Shown here: positions 7,998 through 16,230 of the stretch, piece after piece
Numbering within the stretch: the stretch's first letter is position 1
Layout: the number at the start of each line of letters is the position of its first letter
Assembly: GCF_023208195.1 (NCBI RefSeq)
Contig: NZ_CP060034.1
Location: forward strand, 868,001-932,000
Direction of reading: 5' to 3'
Source of the DNA: Nocardioides sp. InS609-2
GTDB taxonomy: Bacteria > Actinomycetota > Actinomycetes > Propionibacteriales > Nocardioidaceae
Length of the DNA: 64,000 nucleotides
Program-made: the position numbers and the translations under genes
The notes under the pieces: model-generated
Databases searched by the model: none
Told to the model about the DNA's origin: nothing
Seen by the model: only the letters and a program-made list of their open reading frames with translations

Positions 7998-8909
7998 TCA
8001 GCCCGTCGTGCGGCCGAGCTCGGCCTCGATCTTGGCGAGCTGCTCGAGGCGCTGCTCGAGCGACGGGTGGGTGGACGTGATCGCCTTCCAGCTGACACCG
8101 CTGATCGCGGGGGCGATGAAGAACGCGTTCATCGCGGCGCTCGAACGCAGATCCTTCTGCGGGATGGTCGAGATCTCGCCGGTGATCTTCTGCAGCGCCG
8201 AGGCCAGGGCCGATGGCTTCATCGTGAGGTACGCCGCGGACCTGTCGGCGCACAGCTCGCGGTAGCGCGAGAGCATCCGCATCAGCACGAAGCTCACGGC
8301 GTACACGACGAGGCTGATGACCAGGGCGATGATGAACGCCGGGGCACCGCTGTTGTTGTTGCCGCGACGGGCCACCCCGAAGCCGCCGAACTGCGCACCA
8401 CGGGTGAGCATGCCCGCGACGATGCCGGCCGAGGAGGCCACCGTCATGACGAGTACGTCGCGGTGGGCGACGTGCGAGAGCTCATGGGCAAGCACGGCCT
8501 CCAGCTCCTCGGCGTTGAGCTTGCCGAGGATGCCGGTGGTGACGCAGACAACGGCGCGCTGGGGAGATCGGCCGGTCGCGAACGCGTTGGGGAGCTCCAT
8601 GTCTGCGACGCCCACCCGCGGCTTGGGCATGTCGGCCAGAGCACAGAGCCGGTCGATCACGGCGTGCAGCTCGGGCGCCTCCTCGGGGGTCACCTCGCGG
8701 GCGCGCATCGCTCGCATGGCGACCTTGTCGGAGCTCCACCACTGGTAGAAAGCCACGCCGATGCCGGCGAGGCCGATGAAGAGGGCAGCGCTCGAGAACT
8801 GGTACATCAAGACCACGACGAGGCCGACGAACAGCGCACCGAGCAGGAACATCACCGCCGTCATCCGGAAGGTGAGCCCGGCATCCTTGATGAAACGGGT
8901 TCTTGCCAT
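7998..8909 (-). CDS. htpX: Zinc metalloprotease HtpX
   Basis: A 303-residue membrane protease of family M48 that degrades damaged membrane proteins. Two hydrophobic segments near residues 15-55 and two more near 155-205 would anchor it. The zinc motif is HELSH (His142, Glu143, His146) and a downstream acidic ligand is expected in the ELCADRSAAY segment. It is cotranscribed with pspA and pspAA; the ATG follows the pspAA stop by one base. The location in the psp operon is usual in Nocardioides-type actinobacteria. Confidence 0.92.
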   Translation of the reverse strand: MARTRFIKDAGLTFRMTAVMFLLGALFVGLVVVLMYQFSSAALFIGLAGIGVAFYQWWSSDKVAMRAMRAREVTPEEAPELHAVIDRLCALADMPKPRVGVADMELPNAFATGRSPQRAVVCVTTGILGKLNAEELEAVLAHELSHVAHRDVLVMTVASSAGIVAGMLTRGAQFGGFGVARRGNNNSGAPAFIIALVISLVVYAVSFVLMRMLSRYRELCADRSAAYLTMKPSALASALQKITGEISTIPQKDLRSSAAMNAFFIAPAISGVSWKAITSTHPSLEQRLEQLAKIEAELGRTTG

Positions 8910-8910
8910 T

Positions 8911-9189
8911 TCAGCCGGGGATCAGGCCGTCGTCGGAGAGGAGCTGGCGGACCTCGTCGATGGTGGCGTCGGACGGCGGCAGGATCAGGTCGGACTCGTC
9001 GAGGCTCTCGGCTTCGTGCGGCACACCGGCAGTGCGTACGCCGTCGAGCAGCGCGTCCAAAGCCGTGCGGAACGACTCCTCGTCACCGGACTCGACAGCT
9101 GCTTCTACGGCTGAGTCGAGCTTGTTGAGACGCTCGAGGGCAACATCTGCGAGGTCGAACTGGCCCTCGCCGAGGATCCGGACGATCAT
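8911..9189 (-). CDS. pspAA: PspA-associated protein PspAA
   Basis: A 92-residue acidic protein (start IVRILGEGQFDL, C-terminal DEVRQLLSDDGLIPG) of the PspAA family found next to pspA in actinobacteria. It has no membrane segment. The start overlaps the pspA stop by 4 bases, so the two are probably made together and may bind each other. Molecular function is not established. Confidence 0.82.
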   Translation of the reverse strand: MIVRILGEGQFDLADVALERLNKLDSAVEAAVESGDEESFRTALDALLDGVRTAGVPHEAESLDESDLILPPSDATIDEVRQLLSDDGLIPG

Positions 9190-9974
9190 GCCGGGCCCCC
9201 TTCGCTGGTCTCGCGCTCCACCTGCTTCTCCTCGTCCTTGAGGATGTCGCCGTCGCCCGCCTCGATGGCCTGCGGGGCCGACTTCGCCTTCAGCCGGGCC
9301 AGCTCGGACTCGACATCGCCCTGCGAGCTCATCGACTCGAGCTCGCGGGCGATGTCGTCGCCGGAGTTGGCCTGGGAGGCGTCGTCGAGGGCGCCGGAGG
9401 CGATCAGCTCGTCGATGGCGCCGGCGCGGGCCTGCATCTGGGCGGTCTTGTCCTCGGCCCGCTGGATGGCCATGCCGACGTCGCCCATCTCCTCACCGAT
9501 GCCCGACATCGCCTCGCCGATGCGCGTCTGGGCCTCGGCGGCGGTGTAGGTCGCCTTGATCGTCTCCTTGCGGGTGCGAAACGACTCGACCTTCGCCTGC
9601 AGGCGCTGCTGCGCGAGGGTGAGCTTCTCCTCCTCGCGCTGGAGCTGGGCGTGCTGTGCCTTGAGGTCGTTGATCTGGTTGGTCAGCCCGGACTTGCGGG
9701 TCAGGGCCTCGCGGGCGAGGTCCTCGCGGTTCATCCCGATGGCCTTCTCGGCCTGGCCGGAGAGCTTCGCGCTCTGTGCCTCGAGCTGGTTGACCTGGAG
9801 CTCCACGCGCTTGCGGCTCGTCGCGACGTCGGCAACGCCGCGGCGTACCTTCGACAGCAGGTCGAGCTGGCGCTGGTAGCTGTAGTCGAGCGTCTCGCGG
9901 GGATCTTCCGCGCGGTCGAGGGCCTTGTTGGCCTTCGAGCGGAAGATCAGGCTGATGCGTTGCATGAGGCTCAT
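9186..9974 (-). CDS. pspA: Phage shock protein A (PspA/IM30 family)
   Basis: A 262-residue peripheral membrane protein that polymerises on stressed membranes. The N-terminal MQRISLIFRSKANKALDRAE is the amphipathic helix plus the PspA signature, and most of the rest is long coiled coil rich in Glu, Lys, Gln and Arg. The C-terminal tail (after about 215) is acidic. I place the start at the ATG at 9974, preceded by AGGAGGG; an ATG at 10010 would put that site inside the gene. First gene of pspA-pspAA-htpX-pspAB-kinase. No pspB/pspC/pspF of the enterobacterial type is present, as usual in actinobacteria. Confidence 0.92.
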   Translation of the reverse strand: MSLMQRISLIFRSKANKALDRAEDPRETLDYSYQRQLDLLSKVRRGVADVATSRKRVELQVNQLEAQSAKLSGQAEKAIGMNREDLAREALTRKSGLTNQINDLKAQHAQLQREEEKLTLAQQRLQAKVESFRTRKETIKATYTAAEAQTRIGEAMSGIGEEMGDVGMAIQRAEDKTAQMQARAGAIDELIASGALDDASQANSGDDIARELESMSSQGDVESELARLKAKSAPQAIEAGDGDILKDEEKQVERETSEGGPA

Positions 9975-10042
9975 GAGGTGGCGACCCTCCTGTTTCGTGG
10001 TGCCGTCCATCGGCTGGGCCGGTCACTCCTGGTCGTGTTCTC

Positions 10043-10048
10043 ACCCTA
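10043..10048 (-). promoter_or_regulatory. -10 element for the psp operon
   Basis: TAGGGT on the minus strand, predicting transcription start near 10036 and a leader of about 60 bases before pspA. No convincing -35 is visible. Confidence 0.45.
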
Positions 10049-10085
10049 GGACCAAACGCAAGCGGGAGCGAACAGGACGGACCGG

Positions 10086-10091
10086 TAGGCT
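10086..10091 (+). promoter_or_regulatory. -10 element for the DUF3043 gene
   Basis: TAGGCT on the plus strand, divergent from the psp promoter; start of transcription expected near 10098, about 40 bases before the GTG at 10137. Confidence 0.4.
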
Positions 10092-10136
10092 GAGGGGCCG
10101 ATTCGACTCCTGTCGTCCAACTCGTTCGTACCCACC

Positions 10137-10745
10137 GTGAGGCCTGCGTTGTTCCGTCGCTCCAAGTCCGACTCTGCCCCCGCCGCCAGCACCTCACCGG
10201 CCGACTCTTCGAGCCGCGGTGCGAAGGGTCGCCCAACGCCCACCCGGAAGGAAGCCGAGGCCGCCAGGAGGGCGCGGGCCAAGACACCGCGCACCCGCAA
10301 GGAGGTGGCCGCCGCCCAGCGTGCCAACCGGTCGGAGTCGAGCCAGAAGATGCGCGCGGCGATGAAGTCGGGCGACGAGCGCTACCTCCCGACGCGTGAC
10401 AAGGGCCCCGAGCGACGGTTCATCCGCGACTACATCGACGCCCGGTTCTCCATCGTCGAGCTGCTCATCCCGATGATGTTGGTGACCCTGGTGCTGGGCT
10501 ACTCCGGCAGCCTCTACCTCGCCAGCATCGGCAACGTCATCCTGCTCGGCACCCTGGTGCTGGTCATCCTCGACCTGATCTTCCTGCGCATGCGGCTGCG
10601 CCGCGAGCTCACCCGACGCTTCCCCGACGCCCCGTTGAAGGGCACCACCTACTACGCCGTCATGCGGGCGCTGCAGATGAAGTTCATGCGGATGCCGAAA
10701 GCCCAGGTCAAAATCGGTCAGACGCTGCCCGAGCACTACCGCTGA
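10137..10745 (+). CDS. DUF3043 family membrane protein
   Basis: A 202-residue protein with a basic N-terminal 70 residues (many Arg, Lys, Ser) followed by the DUF3043 core: RDYIDARFSIVELLIP, two hydrophobic segments (about 104-145) and a basic cytoplasmic tail with KGTTYYAVMRALQMKF. Widely conserved in actinobacteria, function unknown. Starts with GTG. The next gene follows 2 bases after its stop, so the two are probably cotranscribed. The divergent neighbour is pspA. Confidence 0.8.
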   Translation: MRPALFRRSKSDSAPAASTSPADSSSRGAKGRPTPTRKEAEAARRARAKTPRTRKEVAAAQRANRSESSQKMRAAMKSGDERYLPTRDKGPERRFIRDYIDARFSIVELLIPMMLVTLVLGYSGSLYLASIGNVILLGTLVLVILDLIFLRMRLRRELTRRFPDAPLKGTTYYAVMRALQMKFMRMPKAQVKIGQTLPEHYR

Positions 10746-10747
10746 TC

Positions 10748-11557
10748 GTGACCTCCGACATGGCGGGCGGCCTGCTCGCCGGGGTCGCTGCTGCGGTCCT
10801 GTTCGGGCTCGCGGCGGTCGCCCAGGCCCACGCCGTACGACGCGACTCGAGCAACGCGCAGGGCCTGGCCGGGTTCGTCGTCTGGGCCGCGCGCAACCCG
10901 TGGATGCTGGCGGTCATCGCGGCGTATCTCGTGGGCTTCCTGCTGCACGCCGTGGCCATCTGGCTGCTCCCCCTCTACCTCGCGCAGGCCAGCATCGCGT
11001 TGTCGCTGCCCGTGACGGCGTTCGCGTCCGCGCGGCTCTCCGAACTGCTCTCGGGCCGAGGGTGGCTCGCCGTCGCCGCGGTGACTGCGGGTCTGGTGCT
11101 GCTGGCCGTTGGCGCCGGGCCGGCCGGCGACACGATCACCGGCACGGCGTACGCCGTGGGGCTGGTGGTCGGGCTGGTCCTGCTCCTCGGCGTCGGCCTG
11201 GTGGCCCGCAGGGCCGGCGCCCTCACGCTCGGCTGGCTGGCCGGTCTCGGCTACGCCGGATCCGCGCTGGCGGTGCGTGGCGTCGACGTGCCGCTCTCGC
11301 CGGCGATCGTGGCCGCGGCGCTCACCGTGCCGGCGTTCGGCGTGCTGGCGTTCTGGCTCTACTCGCTTGCCCTCGACCGGTCACTGGTCTCGACGGCCAG
11401 CGCGCCGATGATCACCGCGCAGACGTTCGTGCCGGCGCTGGCCGGGCTCGCGTGGCTCGGCGACGGCGTGCGCGACGGGTGGGGTGCGGCCATCGCAGTG
11501 GGGCTGCTGCTGGCCACGGTGGGCAGCCTGCTGCTGTCGCGCGATCAGGCGTCGTAG
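10748..11557 (+). CDS. DMT/EamA-like multispanning membrane protein
   Basis: A 269-residue protein with about nine to ten hydrophobic helices arranged in two halves, as in drug/metabolite exporters. It starts GTG right after the DUF3043 stop. I see no substrate clue; polar residues inside helices are few. The short-loop organisation and WLLPLYLAQASIALSLPVTAF segment fit the actinobacterial EamA-like group. It converges on paaE and the ends overlap by about 13 bases. Confidence 0.65.
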   Translation: MTSDMAGGLLAGVAAAVLFGLAAVAQAHAVRRDSSNAQGLAGFVVWAARNPWMLAVIAAYLVGFLLHAVAIWLLPLYLAQASIALSLPVTAFASARLSELLSGRGWLAVAAVTAGLVLLAVGAGPAGDTITGTAYAVGLVVGLVLLLGVGLVARRAGALTLGWLAGLGYAGSALAVRGVDVPLSPAIVAAALTVPAFGVLAFWLYSLALDRSLVSTASAPMITAQTFVPALAGLAWLGDGVRDGWGAAIAVGLLLATVGSLLLSRDQAS

Positions 11558-12624
11558 TCGAGCACGACCCGCTCGGAGGTGGGGTGAGACTGGCAGGTCA
11601 GCACGTAGCCGCGTTCGAGCTCCTCGGGCTCGAGGGCGTAGTTGACGTCCATCGCGACACTGCCCTCGATGACCTTGGCGCGGCAGGTGCCGCAGACGCC
11701 GCCCTTGCACGCGAACGGCACGTCGCTGCGCACTGTCGTGGCCGCCTCGAGCACGCTGGGGCCGTCGGGGCGCAGCGACAGGTCGGTGATCCTGCCGTCG
11801 AGCCGGATGGTGACCCTGGCCGCGCCGTCGTCGGTGCCGCTGAGCTCGGTGACCGCAGCCCGGGTCGGGGCTGTGTCCGCGTGGAAGAGCTCGGTGTGGA
11901 CGCGGGTGACGCCGACGTCGCTCAGCACCGTGCGCAGCTCGTCGACCATCGGCTGCGGGCCGCAGACGAACCAGTCGTCGACGTCGGCCACCGGGACGAA
12001 AGCGTCGAGGATCCTGCGCAGCCGCTCGCCGTCGAGACGGCCCGACAACAGCTCGACGTCGGTCTCCTCGCGGCTGAAGACGTGGAGGATCTGGAAGCGC
12101 ATGGGGTCGGCGTCCTTGAGGTCGTGAACCTCGTCGAGGAACATCACCGACCGAGCCGTGCGGTTGGCGTAGATGAGCGTCACGAAGGAGTCGGGCTCGC
12201 CCTCGAGCAGCGCAGCCACGATCGACAGCATCGGGGTGATGCCGGAGCCCGCCGCGATGGCGACGTAGCGCTTGCCGACGGCAGGGTCTGGGGTCACGGT
12301 GAAGCGACCCGCGGGCGTCATCACGTCGAGCTGGTCGCCGGGCTTCAGGCCGCCGACGACGCCGTCGCTGAAGACACCGCCCGGCAGTCGCTTGACCCCG
12401 ATGCGCAGCAGGCCCGAGGAGGGCGACGTACAGATGGAGAAGCTGCGGCGTACGTCGTCGTCACCGCGGATCGTCAGGTGCTGGCCGGCGGTGAAGGCGT
12501 ACTCGTCGCGCAGGTCGTCGGGCACGTCGAAGGTGATCGCGACGGAGTCGTCGGTGAGCGGCTCGACGCTGCGCACCGCGAGGGGATGGAACAGCGCATG
12601 GTGGCGCACCGGGGTGGTCGTCAT
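11545..12624 (-). CDS. paaE: Phenylacetyl-CoA epoxidase reductase subunit PaaE
   Basis: A 359-residue flavoprotein that passes electrons from NADPH to the PaaA di-iron site. Order: FAD-binding barrel (DVRRSFSICTSP), NAD(P)-binding domain (AAGSGITPMLSI, VCGPQPMVDEL) and a C-terminal plant-type 2Fe-2S ferredoxin domain with CKGGVCGTC and a last cysteine in VLTCQ. The ATG shares one base with the paaD stop (TGATG). Last gene of paaABCDE. Confidence 0.9.
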   Translation of the reverse strand: MTTTPVRHHALFHPLAVRSVEPLTDDSVAITFDVPDDLRDEYAFTAGQHLTIRGDDDVRRSFSICTSPSSGLLRIGVKRLPGGVFSDGVVGGLKPGDQLDVMTPAGRFTVTPDPAVGKRYVAIAAGSGITPMLSIVAALLEGEPDSFVTLIYANRTARSVMFLDEVHDLKDADPMRFQILHVFSREETDVELLSGRLDGERLRRILDAFVPVADVDDWFVCGPQPMVDELRTVLSDVGVTRVHTELFHADTAPTRAAVTELSGTDDGAARVTIRLDGRITDLSLRPDGPSVLEAATTVRSDVPFACKGGVCGTCRAKVIEGSVAMDVNYALEPEELERGYVLTCQSHPTSERVVLDYDA

Positions 12625-13103
12625 CAGATCGCCTTGAAGTGGTCGAAGGGCTCGCGGCACGCGTTGCAGATCCACAGCGACTTGCACGCCGTGGATCCGA
12701 AGCGGCTCGACTCGCGGGTGTCGGGTGACCCGCACTGCGGGCAGCGCACCGAGAGGGTGAGCGCGGTGACCTGGTCGGCACGCGGGCCGGGAGGCGCGAC
12801 GCCGTACGCCTCGAGCTTGGCGCGGCCCTCGTCGGTCATCCAGTCGGTGGTCCAGGCGGGCGCGAGCACGAACTCGACCTCCACCTGGCGGTAGCCGGCG
12901 TCGCTGAGCTGCTCGACAAGGTCCTGCCGGATCGCCTCCATGGCCGGGCAGCCGGAGTAGGTCGGAGTGATCTGCACGTGCACCCGGCCCATGTCGTCCT
13001 CGGTGACGTCGCGCAGGATGCCGAGGTCCTCGATGGTGACCACCGGGATCTCGGGGTCGGGCACGCCGGCCGCGACGGCCCAGGCCCGCGTGCGCGTGGT
13101 CAC
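12624..13103 (-). CDS. paaD: Phenylacetate degradation protein PaaD
   Basis: A 159-residue MIP18/DUF59-type protein needed to assemble or insert the metal cofactor of the epoxidase. The N-terminal domain has DPEIPVVTIEDLGILRDV and TYSGCPAMEAI; the C-terminal zinc-ribbon-like part has CPQCGS and CNAC. The start is taken as the GTG at 13103, overlapping the paaC stop by 4 bases; a second GTG one codon earlier is possible. Confidence 0.88.
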   Translation of the reverse strand: MTTRTRAWAVAAGVPDPEIPVVTIEDLGILRDVTEDDMGRVHVQITPTYSGCPAMEAIRQDLVEQLSDAGYRQVEVEFVLAPAWTTDWMTDEGRAKLEAYGVAPPGPRADQVTALTLSVRCPQCGSPDTRESSRFGSTACKSLWICNACREPFDHFKAI

Positions 13104-13939
13104 CACGTCGCCCCCGGGTGGGAGCGGGTGAGGTGCTGCATCTCGGCGAGCAGGAAGCCCATCTGCTCGGTGTGCCGGCCCGATCGGCCGCCACCGAGCG
13201 CGGGACGTACGTCGGGCACCGTGAGCGTGGCCTCGTCGACGACCGCGCCGATCGTGGAGAGTACGGCGTCGCGCAGGGTCGCCGGATCGACAGCCACCCC
13301 GTCGCCGATCAGCGTCGGGTCGATGAACGAGCCGTCGAAGAGCTCCTCGAGGAACGGCCACTCGGCATCGAGCGCGGCCTGCATGCGGGCATGCGACTCG
13401 TCGGTGCCGTCGCCGAGGCGCACGACCCAGCGGCCGGCGTGGTCGAGGTGGTAGGCCACCTCCTTGACGGCTTTCGCCGACACCGCCGCGAGGGTCGCGT
13501 CGGTGCTGCCGCGCAACGCGGCGTACAGGTGGGACTGCCAGGCCGAAACGATGAGCAACCGAGCCATGGCGACGCCGAAGTCTTCCTGCGAGCGCTCAAC
13601 GAGGAGGGTGTTGCGGAAGGAGCGCTCGTCGCGGAAGTAGGCGAGGTCGTCCTCGGAGCGGCCGGCGCCCTCGACCTCACCGGCGTAGGCGAGCAGGGAC
13701 CGCGCCTGGCCGAGCTGGTCGAGGCCGATGTTGGCCAGGGCGACGTCCTCCTCGAGCTGCGGGGCCCGGCTGATCCACCAGCCGAGCCGCTGGGCGTTGA
13801 CGAGCGCGTCGTCAGCGAGGGCGACGACGTAGTCGAAGAGTCGCCCGGTCAGGACGTCGGCCGAAGGAACGGGGCCCCCGCCGGATTGTTCGCCGGAGGA
13901 GCGCAGCGGAGTAGGTGAAGAATCCCGTGGGGTGCTCAT
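13100..13939 (-). CDS. paaC: Phenylacetyl-CoA epoxidase structural subunit PaaC
   Basis: A 279-residue ferritin-fold subunit that pairs with PaaA as scaffold. Family features: ALNVNAQRLGWW-like stretch (ALVNAQRLGWWISRAP), EDVALANIGLDQLGQAR and KEVAYHLDHAGRWVVRLGDG. An extra N-terminal stretch of about 25 Ser/Pro/Gly residues looks disordered. Its end overlaps paaD by 4 bases and its start overlaps paaB by 4. Confidence 0.9.
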   Translation of the reverse strand: MSTPRDSSPTPLRSSGEQSGGGPVPSADVLTGRLFDYVVALADDALVNAQRLGWWISRAPQLEEDVALANIGLDQLGQARSLLAYAGEVEGAGRSEDDLAYFRDERSFRNTLLVERSQEDFGVAMARLLIVSAWQSHLYAALRGSTDATLAAVSAKAVKEVAYHLDHAGRWVVRLGDGTDESHARMQAALDAEWPFLEELFDGSFIDPTLIGDGVAVDPATLRDAVLSTIGAVVDEATLTVPDVRPALGGGRSGRHTEQMGFLLAEMQHLTRSHPGATW

Positions 13940-14217
13940 AGGTGCTCGACTCCTTCGGGGACGTCATAGAACGTCGGGTGCCGGTAGACCTTGTCGGCCG
14001 CCGGGTCGAAGAACGAGTCGCGCTCGTCGGGGCTCGACGCGGAGATCGCCGACGCCGGCACGACCCACACCGAGACGCCTTCCTGGCGGCGGGTGTAGAG
14101 GTCGCGGGCGTTGCGCAGCGCCATCTCGGCGTCGGGTGCGTGCAGCGAGCCGACGTGGACGTGGGAGACGCCCCGGCGGGCGCGCACGAAGACCTCCCAG
14201 AGGGGCCAGTCGCTCAT
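13936..14217 (-). CDS. paaB: Phenylacetyl-CoA epoxidase subunit PaaB
   Basis: A 93-residue subunit. [20 protein letters not shown] and [20 protein letters not shown] are hallmarks of PaaB, which bridges PaaAC heterodimers in the complex. The ATG at 14217 overlaps the paaA stop by 4 bases. This places it second in the tightly coupled paaABCDE run. Confidence 0.92.
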   Translation of the reverse strand: MSDWPLWEVFVRARRGVSHVHVGSLHAPDAEMALRNARDLYTRRQEGVSVWVVPASAISASSPDERDSFFDPAADKVYRHPTFYDVPEGVEHL

Positions 14218-15203
14218 GCCACGGCCACCAGGCGGGCAGCCTGCTTGGCGGCGTAGGCCGAGGCAGCCTCGCGGGCCCACGCGCCGTCGTTGTGGGCGCC
14301 GGTGCGGTGGGCCATCCGCTGCTGGTTGCACGGGCCGTTGCCCTTGATGACCTCGAACAGCTCGGTGAAGTCGATCGGCGAGAAGTCGTAGTGGCCGGTC
14401 TCGTCGTTCCACGCGATGGCGTCGTCGGGCAGCGAAAGCCCGAGGACCTCGGCCTGCGGCACGGTCATGTCCACAAACCGCTGGCGCAGGTCGTCGTTGG
14501 AGAACCGCTTGATGCCCCACGCCATCGACTGCGCGGAGTTGGGCGAGTCGTCGTCGGGCGGGCCGAACATCATCAGGCTGGGCAGCCAGTAGCGGTCGAC
14601 GGCGTCCTGCGCCATCGCCTTCTGCGCCTCGGTGCCGTTGGAGAGCGTGTGCAGGATCTCGAAGCCCTGCCGCTGGTGGAACGACTCCTCCTTGCAGACC
14701 CGCACCATGGCGCGGGCGTAGGGGCCGTAGGAGCAGCGGCACAGCGGCACCTGGTTGACGATCGCGGCACCGTCGACGAGCCAGCCGATCGCGCCCATGT
14801 CGGCCCAGGTGAGCGTCGGGTAGTTGAAAATCGAGGAGTACTTCTGGCGACCGTCGTGCAGCTGGTCGAGCAGGTCGGCGCGGTCGACGCCGAGCGTCTC
14901 GGCCGCGGCGTACAGGTAGAGACCGTGGCCGGCCTCGTCCTGCACCTTGGCCATCAGGATGGCCTTGCGGCGCAGGCTCGGCGCGCGGCTGATCCAGTTG
15001 CCCTCGGGCTGCATGCCGATGATCTCGGAGTGCGCGTGCTGGGCGATCTGGCGGATCAGGGTCTTGCGGTAGGCCTCCGGCATGGCGTCGCGCGGCTCGA
15101 CCCGGCCTTCGGTGGCGAGGAGCTCGTCGAAGCCCTCAGGAGCGTCTGTCGCAGCTCCCCGGCCCGGATCATCGGACGGGGTGCCGAAGTCATTTCCATA
15201 CAC
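14214..15203 (-). CDS. paaA: Phenylacetyl-CoA epoxidase catalytic subunit PaaA
   Basis: A 329-residue di-iron monooxygenase subunit that turns phenylacetyl-CoA into the ring epoxide in aerobic phenylacetate breakdown. Iron ligands are expected in helices with [29 protein letters not shown] and [13 protein letters not shown] chose the GTG at 15203; there is no ribosome binding site, but a TATCTT box lies 6 bases upstream, fitting a leaderless message. Ligase PaaK and the later enzymes (PaaGHJZ) are not in the window. Confidence 0.9.
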   Translation of the reverse strand: MYGNDFGTPSDDPGRGAATDAPEGFDELLATEGRVEPRDAMPEAYRKTLIRQIAQHAHSEIIGMQPEGNWISRAPSLRRKAILMAKVQDEAGHGLYLYAAAETLGVDRADLLDQLHDGRQKYSSIFNYPTLTWADMGAIGWLVDGAAIVNQVPLCRCSYGPYARAMVRVCKEESFHQRQGFEILHTLSNGTEAQKAMAQDAVDRYWLPSLMMFGPPDDDSPNSAQSMAWGIKRFSNDDLRQRFVDMTVPQAEVLGLSLPDDAIAWNDETGHYDFSPIDFTELFEVIKGNGPCNQQRMAHRTGAHNDGAWAREAASAYAAKQAARLVAVA

Positions 15204-15209
15204 ACCAAG

Positions 15210-15215
15210 AAGATA
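15210..15215 (-). promoter_or_regulatory. -10 element for paaA
   Basis: TATCTT on the minus strand, 6 bases before the paaA GTG. Predicts a leaderless paaABCDE message. I could not pick out a -35 or a PaaR-type operator in the 85-base divergent region. Confidence 0.5.
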
Positions 15216-15288
15216 CCAGTTTGTGACAGAGATGCGTAGTTGCGACGCCGTTCTGTAATGCTCGGGTGGGCAGGGCAGGATGGTCGTC

Positions 15289-15834
15289 ATGACTACTCCC
15301 GGCCCCGACGTCTCGGTGCGAGTCGCGTGGGCCGACGACGCGGCCGCGATCGCCGCCGTACAGCTGCGCGCGTGGCCCGAGATGTACGCCGGCCTCGTGC
15401 CGGCCGAGGCGATGCCGACCGACCTCGAGCCACTGGCCGCCGCGTGGCGCGATGCCCTGGCCAAGCCGGCCGATGCCCGCAACCGCGTGCTCGTCGCCCT
15501 GGAGCGCAACCGCGTGCTGGGCTTCGTGCTCACCTCCCCCGCGAGCGACCCCGACTGCAACCCGATCTCCGACGGCGAGCTTTCGGAGATCACCGTCGAG
15601 CCCACCGAGCGCGGCAAGGGCCACGGCTCGCGGCTTCTGCAGGCGGCGGTCGACACCCTCGTCGCCGACCGGTTCACCAGAGCCACGTCGTGGGTCGTCG
15701 CCAGCGATGACGCCGTACGGAAGTTCCTCACCGACGCCGGCTGGGCCCCCGACTCTGCGCACCGCGAGCTCGACCTCGACGGCAGTGGCATCACCACCGT
15801 CAAGCAGGTCCGCCTGCACACCGCTCTCGCTTGA
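15289..15834 (+). CDS. GNAT family N-acetyltransferase
   Basis: About 181 residues with a single GNAT domain. [19 protein letters not shown] is the acetyl-CoA loop (R/Q-x-x-G-x-G), and [13 protein letters not shown] near the C-terminus is the usual late helix. The ATG at 15289 has GCAGGA 8 bases upstream; an ATG three codons earlier is less well placed. Divergent from paaA. Substrate unknown. Confidence 0.78.
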   Translation: MTTPGPDVSVRVAWADDAAAIAAVQLRAWPEMYAGLVPAEAMPTDLEPLAAAWRDALAKPADARNRVLVALERNRVLGFVLTSPASDPDCNPISDGELSEITVEPTERGKGHGSRLLQAAVDTLVADRFTRATSWVVASDDAVRKFLTDAGWAPDSAHRELDLDGSGITTVKQVRLHTALA

Positions 15835-15856
15835 TTTTCGCGGGCAACCGGCAACC

Positions 15857-16054
15857 ATGGACGACATGGCCGGACCGCTGCCCAGGCTCTACCGCATCGT
15901 GATCGTCGTGGCGATGCTGCTGATCTGCTCCGCTGCCGGCGCCTGGCTCGGCGCCAGCCCGTCGCTCCCGTTCCTCATCGGCACCGGCATGCTCGGCGGC
16001 GCGCTCGTCGGCGTCGTGGCGTCGTACGCGCTGCTCCACCAGCCGCGTCACTGA
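15857..16054 (+). CDS. Small two-helix membrane protein
   Basis: A 65-residue protein with two hydrophobic helices (about 12-32 and 36-58) joined by a short Ala/Ser/Pro turn, and a basic end (LLHQPRH). It follows the acetyltransferase by 22 bases on the same strand. An ATG three codons downstream is an alternative. No family recognised; codon use is like that of the neighbours, and the intact hydrophobic pattern supports a real gene. Confidence 0.5.
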   Translation: MDDMAGPLPRLYRIVIVVAMLLICSAAGAWLGASPSLPFLIGTGMLGGALVGVVASYALLHQPRH

Positions 16055-16086
16055 GAGCCCGCACGCGTGTGGCCAACGGGCGCTGT

Positions 16087-16092
16087 TAGCGT
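16087..16092 (+). promoter_or_regulatory. -10 element before the azlC remnant
   Basis: TAGCGT, 7 bases before the GTG at 16100. The promoter of the truncated gene appears intact. Confidence 0.4.
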
Positions 16093-16099
16093 CCGGACC

Positions 16100-16230
16100 G
16101 TGTCTGCCGCGCCCGCCTCCCTCTCCCCCGCCACGCGGCGCGGGATCGTCCGGGACTCGCTCGCGGTCGGCCTCGCCACCGGTGCGTACGGCGTCTCGTT
16201 CGGCGCCGTGTCGGTGGCATCAGGGCTCAG
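16100..16230 (+). pseudogene. azlC fragment (branched-chain amino acid exporter, 5' end only)
   Basis: Starting at GTG 16100 the frame encodes about 43 residues ending LATGAYGVSFGAVSVASGL, which matches the N-terminal cytoplasmic stretch and first helix of AzlC permeases. After about 16228 the similarity stops and the frame runs on through the antisense of the IclR gene. Intact AzlC is about 230 residues and is usually followed by azlD; neither the rest of azlC nor azlD is in the window. The stop codon of the convergent iclR lies exactly at the breakpoint, so one deletion seems to have removed the ends of both genes. Confidence 0.7.
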
